A DNA stretch of 64,000 bases. Origin: Phycisphaeraceae bacterium (GTDB lineage: Bacteria > Planctomycetota > Phycisphaerae > Phycisphaerales > UBA1924). Within the stretch, counting starts at the first letter, position 1. The number at the start of each line of letters is the position of its first letter. The notes under the pieces were generated by a model that was given only the letters and a program-made list of their open reading frames with translations, was not told the origin of the DNA and did no database searches. This document shows positions 9,207 to 16,326 of the stretch, one piece after another. The position numbers and the translations under genes were made by a program. The DNA lies in NCBI GenBank assembly GCA_023898685.1, contig CP060234.1, positions 1,054,001 through 1,118,000 on the forward strand, in the 5' to 3' direction.

Positions 9207-11189
9207 TCAGCCCACCACCTTCGAGAACCAGAGCGAGCGGCCGCGCTCCCACAGGGCGCCCGGCACGAGCGGCTTCACCCGCTTGAGCATCGGCTCCACG
9301 CGGTGGGCCATCGCCTGCCGCGGACGGCCCGAGGCGTCATAGAACCTGGTCCGCCCGTGCTCGCCGTTCGGGCCAACCGCCCCGGGCCTGACGTCGGCCA
9401 GCAACCGACGCGACGTGAAGACGCCACCGGCTGTTCCCTCGCCCCGCCGGCGGGCCGCCGCCACGAGCGACCACCGCCATCCATCAGGCGAGCGCCGATC
9501 GTGGTCGCCGACGCGCGCGGCCAGAGCGGGGAGCGAACCCGCGCGATAGAGGACCATTTCCTGGTACAGCGCGCCGCGGACCGTCCAGACGCCGTCGTGT
9601 ATCGTGCGGGGGAACGCGATCGCGCCACGCGGTCCGTCGGCTTCGAGCACCTCACCGAGGATCACGGCCACCCCCGGCGCCGCCGAGGCCGCCCAGCGCA
9701 CGCTGGCCAGCGCCGTGGGGCGGAACACGTTTCCCGCGAGCACCTCCATCACCAGCCCGACCTCGCCCGCGTCGACCCGAGCCGCGGCGGCGATGGACTC
9801 GAGACGAGCCAGCGGGCAGGCCGCCGCCCCCATGGCCGGCTTGAGGCACCCGGCCCTGAGACCGAGTTCGCTGCACTGCTGGGCCGTCGTTTCCCACGCC
9901 TCGGGCCGAATCCCGTCGAGGTGCAAATGGATGGCCTTCCGGTCGGCCTCGGGCAGGGCCGCCAGGGACGCGAGCGTTTTTTCCAGTGCAGGCGCCGGAC
10001 CCGCCGCGTGCAGAAGCACGTCGAGCCGCACGGGATGGTCGGAGTAGAAACGCCCCGACGCCCTGACGAACGCGTCTCGCATTTGCTCGGCCGACCGACG
10101 CCAGCTGAAAGACGCCCCGCGACGCAGGCCGCCCTGCACCAGGCGCTCACGCAAGGCGCGATCGTCCCGCACCGAGGTCATGGCGTCGAGCAGCGCGCCG
10201 GCGTCGCACGCCGGGACGAACACGGCGTCTTCGCCCGCGATCTCCCGCAGCGCAGGGATGTCGGAGCAGACGACAGGACACCCACACCGCATCGCCTCCA
10301 CCACCGGAAGACAGAACCCCTCGTACTCGCTGGGGATCACCGCCGCGGCCGCTCGCGAGTAGAGCCAGCGGAGCCTCGCGGGAGACACGCCGCCCATCAC
10401 CCGGCAGCGGTCGCCCAGCCGGCGTCGCTCGATCTCCGCCCGCAGCGGGAAGCCCCCGTTGATCTCGCTCCCCACGAAGACCAGGTCGACGGGATCGCCC
10501 GCGGCAGCCGCACGTTCCGCAACGTCCAGCAGGACCCGGTGGTTCTTGTGCGGATAGGTGTTCGCCGGAAAGAGGAAGTACGGCGACACCGGCGCCGGCC
10601 CGTCCGCCTCGTCGGTCGAGGCCCACGCGGCGTCGGCGGGGGCCGGCTCGTCCACCCCGCCCTGCGCCGCGTTGTGGATGACCTCGACCCCGGCGGGGTC
10701 GATCGCGAAGTGGCGGACGAACGAATCGCGGCAGAATGCGCTGATCGCCACCAGCACCGTCGCGGCCCGGCAGATCTCGGGGTAGAGCTCGCGGCGCGCG
10801 GCGAGGTCTTCCTTCGCGAAATACTGGGGGTACTCCTGCTCCTGGGCGTCGTGCAGGATCGCCACGCTCGGGCGGTCATACAGCCTGGGCTCATGGTTGT
10901 TGAGCGGGCCGAAGAGCAGGTCGAATGAGTCCTGATGGGCGATGATCTCGTCGGTCGTCTCGACCTCGACCACCCGCACGCGGGAGGCGGCGGCCGCGTC
11001 CGAGCGCGCGATTGCCGCTACCAGTTCGTCGACAATTGAACGCCCGAGCGGATGAACGAACAGCACGAAGCTGAACGCCGCGTCCAGCGGCACCAGCTCG
11101 GCCATCAGCGAGGTGAACGCATACCTCGCCCCGCCCCCGTCGAGCCGCAATGCCCAGAGATTCACACCCACCCTGAGTGGTTTGGACAT
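9207..11189 (-). CDS. GT4 glycosyltransferase fused to a degenerate GT-A-like domain
   Basis: This 660-residue protein is the first gene of the leftward glycan operon. Residues 1-400 are a family 4 glycosyltransferase with the donor-binding segment FLFPANTYPHKNHRVLLDV and the retaining-enzyme motif EYEGFCLPVVEAM near residue 290. Residues about 410-660 begin LDVLLHAAGPAPALEKTLAS, which resembles the opening of a GT2 domain, but I see no DXD motif. This part may be inactive and used for acceptor binding or assembly. A long divergent intergenic region lies upstream and probably holds the operon promoter. Confidence 0.82.
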   Translation of the reverse strand: MSKPLRVGVNLWALRLDGGGARYAFTSLMAELVPLDAAFSFVLFVHPLGRSIVDELVAAIARSDAAAASRVRVVEVETTDEIIAHQDSFDLLFGPLNNHEPRLYDRPSVAILHDAQEQEYPQYFAKEDLAARRELYPEICRAATVLVAISAFCRDSFVRHFAIDPAGVEVIHNAAQGGVDEPAPADAAWASTDEADGPAPVSPYFLFPANTYPHKNHRVLLDVAERAAAAGDPVDLVFVGSEINGGFPLRAEIERRRLGDRCRVMGGVSPARLRWLYSRAAAAVIPSEYEGFCLPVVEAMRCGCPVVCSDIPALREIAGEDAVFVPACDAGALLDAMTSVRDDRALRERLVQGGLRRGASFSWRRSAEQMRDAFVRASGRFYSDHPVRLDVLLHAAGPAPALEKTLASLAALPEADRKAIHLHLDGIRPEAWETTAQQCSELGLRAGCLKPAMGAAACPLARLESIAAAARVDAGEVGLVMEVLAGNVFRPTALASVRWAASAAPGVAVILGEVLEADGPRGAIAFPRTIHDGVWTVRGALYQEMVLYRAGSLPALAARVGDHDRRSPDGWRWSLVAAARRRGEGTAGGVFTSRRLLADVRPGAVGPNGEHGRTRFYDASGRPRQAMAHRVEPMLKRVKPLVPGALWERGRSLWFSKVVG

Positions 11190-11709
11190 GCTCAGATCAC
11201 CCGCTCAAAAGCAGAAACTCGACAATCTTCCCTCAGCCGGCTCTCTGGGCCCGTGAAGGCACAGCCCTGGCGTTCCGCCGAGTATGACCACGGCGCCCCG
11301 CCCCCCACGGACGGGCCAAGGCGCTGTCGCCCGCCGATTCTACCCGGGTCCGCCGGCTCGGGGAACGCTCGCGCCGCCCGGCCGGCGACCGTTCGCAGCG
11401 CACGGACATCGCGGCGCGAGACCAAGTTCCGCCAATGCAGGCGTTAATTTCTTGTTTGTGAACGCTGTCTGTAATTAGTACGTTAGTAAATCGTCCCCAA
11501 AGCTGATCCGTTGGCCCCGCGTGGTCTCGGCCTGCCTGGACAAGGCAGGATGGTGCCCGCCCAACGCCACCGCTATACTGGCCGGCTCCCGTGTCCACCA
11601 AATGGCGGTGTGAAGCACGACAAGAGAGGATTCCTGCGCTCCTCGGCCTCCGTCCAGCCAGTTGGGCCGGTGCCAACGCCGGGCGGTCGGCCGCCAGGGA
11701 CACCAGAAA
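11190..11709. other. Divergent intergenic region with AT-rich island
   Basis: This 520-base stretch separates the leftward export operon from the rightward GT2 gene and has no convincing gene. It includes an AT-rich island at about 11438-11500 in otherwise GC-rich DNA, where TTGTTT (11452) and TTAGTA (11475) stand 17 bases apart on the plus strand. A TATACT box lies at 11574-11579 on the plus strand, about 130 bases before the GT2 start. A small hairpin with 7-base arms occupies 11531-11549. These are likely places for the two opposing promoters, but none is strong enough to assign firmly. Confidence 0.4.
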
Positions 11710-12831
11710 ATGGACAGCACCGGACCCAATCACGAACCGGCAATGGCCCTCGAGCCAAGGCCGCATCCGACCCTGCTGTCCGTCGTCATCCCCTGCTACA
11801 ACGAGGAGGCGGTGCTGCCGCTCCTGCGGGAGCGGCTGATCGCGTTCTTCGAGGCCCTGCCGGGCCGCGCCGAGGCCGTATTCGTCAATGACGGCTCCCG
11901 CGATCGCACGCTCGAGATGCTTCTCGCGTGGTCGCGTGACGATCCTCGTATCAAGGTCGTTTCGCTGGCGAGCAACTTCGGCCACCAGATCGCGGTGACC
12001 GCGGGGCTGGACTACGCCGCGGGTGACGCCGTCGTCATCATGGACGCCGATCTCCAGGATCCCCCGGAGGTTGTGCTCCAGATGATCGATCGGTACTGCG
12101 CCGGGTACGACGTGGTCTACGGCAAGCGGGTCGAGCGAGCGGGCGAGAGCGGCTTCAAGCTCTTCACCGCGTGGGTGTTCTACCGCCTCATGCGTCGACT
12201 CGTGCACCGCGACCTCCCCGCCGACGCCGGCGACTTCCGCCTTGTCTCCAGGCGGGCCCTCGACGCGATACGGGCCATGCGCGAGCAGCACAGATTCCTG
12301 AGGGGGATGTTCGCCTGGATCGGCTTCCCGCAGACCGCGGTGGAATACAAGCGAGCCGAGCGCGCGGCGGGCGAGACGAAGTATCCGCTCCGTAAGATGC
12401 TCCGGCTCGCGCTCATCGCGGCGCTCAGCTTCGGCCCGTCGCCGCTCCGCCTGGTCTTCGTCATCGCGGCGCTCGTGGCGCTCTTCGCAGTGGGCTACAC
12501 GGCGTACACCGTGCTCCTCCCGCTCATGGGCGTCGCGGCCGTTCCCGGCTGGTCGAGCCAGATCGTGCTTACGTGCCTGATCGGGGCCTCCGTGCTCTTC
12601 GGCATCGGCATGGTGGGCGAGTACGTCGCGCGGATCTACGAGGAGGTCAAGGGACGCCCGCTCTACCTGGTCGCCAGGTCGGCCAACATCGAGGCCGGCG
12701 TCCTGCCCCCCGGGCCCGCGGACAAGCCCCAAGCCTCGACTGAGATCGAAAACAAACCCCGCGGCCCTCGACCGCCTCCCGAAACCCCCGGGGCTCGGCG
12801 TTTCACCGATTACAGGGAAGGCGTGGTATGA
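11710..12831 (+). CDS. Polyprenyl-phosphate glycosyltransferase (GtrB/ArnC/DPM-like)
   Basis: This 373-residue protein has an N-terminal GT2 domain (LLSVVIPCYNEE, VFVNDGSRDRT, VIMDADLQDPPE) and two C-terminal membrane helices (LRLVFVIAALVALFAVGY and QIVLTCLIGASVLFGIGM). This architecture is that of enzymes that load a sugar onto undecaprenyl or dolichyl phosphate. The DADLQDPPE motif is characteristic of that group. The start is set at the ATG 11710; an ATG at 11743 is possible. The gene overlaps the next one by ATGA. With the GT-C protein encoded two genes downstream it could form a lipid-carrier donor and transferase pair acting outside the cytoplasm. Confidence 0.88.
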   Translation: MDSTGPNHEPAMALEPRPHPTLLSVVIPCYNEEAVLPLLRERLIAFFEALPGRAEAVFVNDGSRDRTLEMLLAWSRDDPRIKVVSLASNFGHQIAVTAGLDYAAGDAVVIMDADLQDPPEVVLQMIDRYCAGYDVVYGKRVERAGESGFKLFTAWVFYRLMRRLVHRDLPADAGDFRLVSRRALDAIRAMREQHRFLRGMFAWIGFPQTAVEYKRAERAAGETKYPLRKMLRLALIAALSFGPSPLRLVFVIAALVALFAVGYTAYTVLLPLMGVAAVPGWSSQIVLTCLIGASVLFGIGMVGEYVARIYEEVKGRPLYLVARSANIEAGVLPPGPADKPQASTEIENKPRGPRPPPETPGARRFTDYREGVV

Positions 12832-13706
12832 CCCCCGGAACGTCACAAGACCTTCACGACGCGCCCGCGGTGGCGTCGCCGCACGACGACGGCGCGCACG
12901 ACGTGCACGACCGCGAGATTGATTTCCACGACCACTGGGCCGACAGCGTGCCCATCGCCGATCGTCTCGTCCGTGAGTCGTTCGAGGCGCCGACCGCGCC
13001 GGAGAACCGGTTCATCGTCCAACTGATCAACCGCACCGTCGGGCCGCTCAACGGTCTGCGTGTGCTCGACATCGGCTGCGGGCTGGGCGAGTCGAGCGTC
13101 TATTTCGCAACCCAGGGCGCCGACGTCACCGCCACGGATATCTCCCCGGGCATGGTCCGCACCACCGAGCAGCTCGCCCAGGCCCACGGCGTGAGCGTCC
13201 GCGGCGTGGTCTCCGAAGCCGAATCGCTCGGCATCGAGGACAACAGCTTCGACGTGGTCTACATCGCCAACCTCATTCACCACGTCACCGACAAGGACGC
13301 CCTGTGGCGGCAGGTCTCCGCCGCCTTGCGTCCCGGGGGCCTGTTCGTCAGTTGGGATCCGCTCCGCTACAACCCGGTCATCAACGTCTACAGGCGCATG
13401 GCCACCGAGGTGCGCACCGACGACGAGTTCCCGCTGGGTTTCGACGACGCCCGCCGGGCCGCCGAGCACTTCTCCGAGGTCGGCCACCGCGAGTTCTGGA
13501 TCGCGACGCTCGCGCTGTTCGCCAAGTACTACGCCATCGATCGCGTACATCCCAACGCCGATCGGTACTGGAAGCGCATCCTCAAGGAGAGCCCCGCGAG
13601 CCTGTGGTGGTGGCGGCCGCTCGCGCTCGCGGACAGTGTGCTCACCCGGCTCCCGCTCGTGCGCCGGCTCGCGTGGAACATGGTCATGTGGGGACGCAAG
13701 GTGTGA
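12828..13706 (+). CDS. Class I SAM-dependent methyltransferase
   Basis: This 292-residue protein is a Rossmann-fold methyltransferase of the Methyltransf_11/25 type. Motif I is VLDIGCGLGESSVYFA at about residues 79-94, and the post-motif NLIHHVTD follows near residue 150. Its start overlaps the upstream GT2 stop (ATGA) and its stop overlaps the start of the downstream membrane protein (GTGA). It is thus locked into a three-gene cassette with a polyprenyl-phosphate glycosyltransferase and a GT-C protein. Methylation of a lipid-linked sugar is a reasonable guess but is not shown by the sequence. Confidence 0.82.
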   Translation: MTPGTSQDLHDAPAVASPHDDGAHDVHDREIDFHDHWADSVPIADRLVRESFEAPTAPENRFIVQLINRTVGPLNGLRVLDIGCGLGESSVYFATQGADVTATDISPGMVRTTEQLAQAHGVSVRGVVSEAESLGIEDNSFDVVYIANLIHHVTDKDALWRQVSAALRPGGLFVSWDPLRYNPVINVYRRMATEVRTDDEFPLGFDDARRAAEHFSEVGHREFWIATLALFAKYYAIDRVHPNADRYWKRILKESPASLWWWRPLALADSVLTRLPLVRRLAWNMVMWGRKV

Positions 13707-15532
13707 GCACCTTCAGCCCGTTGTGGCGCAGCGCCCGCGACGAACAGACGCCCATCGCCGAGCGCAGCCCGCTCTGGTCCAGGCTCGCCGTCGCCCTCGC
13801 CTTCACGGTCCTGTTCACCGCCGCCCAGGTCCGGCATTCGCTCGAGGTCGGCCGGCTCGCGGTCGTGCCGCAGTACGACGACATCGTCTATCACATGCAG
13901 GCCATCGCCAGGCTCGAGAGCCTCCGCCACGGCGGGGTGCTCGGCCTGCTCATCGATCTCCGTGACCATCCGCTCTGGTCGCCCTGGTGCGGCCTGCTGT
14001 CGACCTTCGCCTACGCGATCTGCGGCGTGCAGCCCTGGGCCCTCTACGCGGCCAACGGCGTGCTGGTCTTCGCCATGCTCTGGCTCATCGATCGGCTGAC
14101 CGTGGGCGCCACGCTCCGCGTGCGCATCGCGTGCTGGGTGTTTATCCTCTCGACCGCGATCGCCGCCCACGCGGTGACCGAGTTCCGACCGGACATCGCC
14201 TGCGCGATCGCCACCGCCGCGGCGGTCTTCGCCGTGCTGCGACTCGACGCGAACCGCGGCGGCTACCGGGCCGCGGTGATCGCGGGCGGCTGCGTCGCGG
14301 CCGCGCTGCTCGTCAAGCCCACCGTGTTCGCCGCCACCACCGTGTTCATCGGCACCGCGGGGATTCTCATGGTCGCCCGCGAACTCGTCCGCTGCCGCGT
14401 CCGCGAGGACGCGTCCATCCGCTCGCTCGTCGGCAAGGTCGCGGTGTGCGCGGGCGTCGGCGTCGGCCTCGCCGCCCCCCACTACGTGTGGCAGGCCATC
14501 CGCGCGGCCCAGACCGGCGGGCAGTCCTACTTCCAGTATTTCTATCTGAACATCTTCGGCGCCGACAAGCAGATCTGGGACAAGGGCCTGCGGGGGCTCG
14601 ACAACATCGCCTACTTCATCGACGGGCCCGCCGGCCAGCTCATGTTCGGCCGGGGCGTCGCCCTGATCTTCGGCATCGCCGCCCTCGGAACAGTCAGCGC
14701 CATCGTCCGCCGCCGGCGAACGCTCTCCGTCTTCATGCTCCAAGCCTGGGCGGTCGCGGCCGTCTGCCTGCTCATGCCCGCGTCAAACCCGGTGAAGAAC
14801 CCGCATTTCGGCGATGTCTTCGGCATGATCACCGTCATGATCGCGGCCGTCGGGCTGCGCCATCTGCTGACGCCGCTCTCCCGGCCCGCGGGCCCCGTCC
14901 TTCGGTACGCTGCGCTCGCCGTCCCGCTCGCCATGCTCGTTGGAACCGCTTCGGTAGCCGATTTCGCCCGGGCGACGCCAGGTTCGCTCAACCCGACCTC
15001 GCGACCCGGCTTCGACCCCGAGCCCGTGGAAGCGATGCTCGACCGCGTCGTCGACGCGATGATCGAGGCCCGGCGCGTCGCCGAGGACGCACGCCGGGCC
15101 GACGGACAGCGCGGCCCGTTCATCGTCTTCTTCCCCACCTCGGGCTACATCAACAAGGACACGACGGCCTACCTCATCGCCCGCAAGGGCCACGGACTCT
15201 GGTCCATCAGCCACGCCCACAAGGTCGCCGATCCGGTGCGTCACGCCGAACTCACCGCCGCGGCGTCGGTGGTCGTGGTCTACGAGCCGGGCACGGCCGA
15301 CGCCTCCGGGATGCCGATCGCCCACGAGGTCTTCCCGTCGACCCCCATCGCGGGGCTGACCGCGTCGATGGCGGCCCACGACGGCGGCCTCACGCTGATC
15401 GATCGCGTCCCGTCGCCCGCCGGCCCCGCGGTCTGCGTCTACGCGAGAACAGGCCCGAGCAACATCAATCCCGCGGACTACGCCCAGCCCCGGCCCACGG
15501 ACGGAGATCAGACCGACGCGAGCGGCGGATAG
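13703..15532 (+). CDS. GT-C type membrane glycosyltransferase (ArnT/PMT-like)
   Basis: This 609-residue protein begins with a helix (VALAFTVLFTAAQV) followed by the acidic loop motif QYDDIVYH, which matches the catalytic Asp pair found after the first helix in GT-C enzymes. About ten further hydrophobic segments follow, then a soluble C-terminal part of about 180 residues. GT-C enzymes use polyprenyl-phosphate sugars on the outer face of the inner membrane. The GTG start at 13703 overlaps the stop of the methyltransferase gene. Its 3' end overlaps the convergent sulfotransferase gene by 25 bases. The donor is probably made by the product of the gene at 11710. Confidence 0.78.
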   Translation: MSTFSPLWRSARDEQTPIAERSPLWSRLAVALAFTVLFTAAQVRHSLEVGRLAVVPQYDDIVYHMQAIARLESLRHGGVLGLLIDLRDHPLWSPWCGLLSTFAYAICGVQPWALYAANGVLVFAMLWLIDRLTVGATLRVRIACWVFILSTAIAAHAVTEFRPDIACAIATAAAVFAVLRLDANRGGYRAAVIAGGCVAAALLVKPTVFAATTVFIGTAGILMVARELVRCRVREDASIRSLVGKVAVCAGVGVGLAAPHYVWQAIRAAQTGGQSYFQYFYLNIFGADKQIWDKGLRGLDNIAYFIDGPAGQLMFGRGVALIFGIAALGTVSAIVRRRRTLSVFMLQAWAVAAVCLLMPASNPVKNPHFGDVFGMITVMIAAVGLRHLLTPLSRPAGPVLRYAALAVPLAMLVGTASVADFARATPGSLNPTSRPGFDPEPVEAMLDRVVDAMIEARRVAEDARRADGQRGPFIVFFPTSGYINKDTTAYLIARKGHGLWSISHAHKVADPVRHAELTAAASVVVVYEPGTADASGMPIAHEVFPSTPIAGLTASMAAHDGGLTLIDRVPSPAGPAVCVYARTGPSNINPADYAQPRPTDGDQTDASGG

Positions 15533-16164
15533 CCCCGCTCACTCATCCACACCGCGAAGCGGTGGTCGATCTCGTCGGCGGTCGCTTCGTCAATCGAGCT
15601 CCGCCATCCGCCGCGGCGGCCGTCGGTCACATGCCCCGGGTGCATCAGCGTCACCGTGTCCGCCCCGCTCGACCCGGGATGCACGGGGCGATTCGGCAGG
15701 TCGGCCAGTTCCTCGGTGATGCGCTCGAGCATCCGGCAGTCGAGGGGCTTCCCGCGGGGCCGCATGACCGACGCGAGCCGGGCCAGCTCGCGCTGGGCAT
15801 CTTCGAGCAACGACTCATACCGCAGGTCGTACGCGGCGTGCACCGCCCACTTGAGGTACTCGTCCAGGATAAACGTCGCCAGCTCGATGTCGGGACGGAC
15901 CCCGAACTTGCGCGCCATGCTCGCGACCACGTCGCGCAGGTCTCGGTGGCTCGTCAGCACAAGGTCGGCCCGCAGAGCCAGGTCGTGGTGGTATTCGTGC
16001 ACCTTGATCAGCGCGGGCCCCAGCAGCAGCTTGTCGGGCAGGTCGATGTCGTGTATCCAGCCCGCGTACGCCGGCCGCAGACCCCAGTGCGTCATCAGGA
16101 ACCGAGCCGCGTTGTACACCCAGGTGCTTCCCGAGCGGTTCATCCCGGCAACAACGACCAGCAT
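15508..16164 (-). CDS. Small sulfotransferase-like protein
   Basis: This protein of about 218 residues starts with a P-loop-like motif, GMNRSGSTWVYN, at residues 7-18, and has SHRDLRDVVASM near residue 70, matching the 3'-phosphate binding site of PAPS-dependent sulfotransferases. The start is set at the ATG 16164, which puts the P-loop at the very N-terminus. A second ATG at 16185 would add seven residues. It is shorter than typical sulfotransferases of 250-300 residues. Its 3' end overlaps the 3' end of the GT-C gene on the other strand. The location suggests that it sulfates the same glycan. Confidence 0.72.
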   Translation of the reverse strand: MLVVVAGMNRSGSTWVYNAARFLMTHWGLRPAYAGWIHDIDLPDKLLLGPALIKVHEYHHDLALRADLVLTSHRDLRDVVASMARKFGVRPDIELATFILDEYLKWAVHAAYDLRYESLLEDAQRELARLASVMRPRGKPLDCRMLERITEELADLPNRPVHPGSSGADTVTLMHPGHVTDGRRGGWRSSIDEATADEIDHRFAVWMSERGYPPLASV

Positions 16165-16326
16165 GGACTCCCCTTCACACGACATCCGCCGTCCGCTATC
16201 CTACCCGTCTGCCCCCGTTCAGCCGCGAACGCCGAAGTCGCAGCGACGGGGCGGAGCAGCCGATGCACACCCGGCGCGCCGCGCCCGCCGGGCCGATCAC
16301 GTCGCCGCTCGGGAGCACTTCAAGGC

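Noticed and set aside
11233..12846. Open frame of 537 codons on the minus strand
   Set aside because: It is antisense to the polyprenyl-phosphate glycosyltransferase, which has clear motifs and membrane helices.
13987..16326. In-frame extension upstream of the GT2-GT4 fusion
   Set aside because: It reads through the GT-C gene in another frame and through the antisense of the sulfotransferase, is dominated by Arg/Pro/His, and a good GT2 N-terminus begins right after the ATG at 16327.
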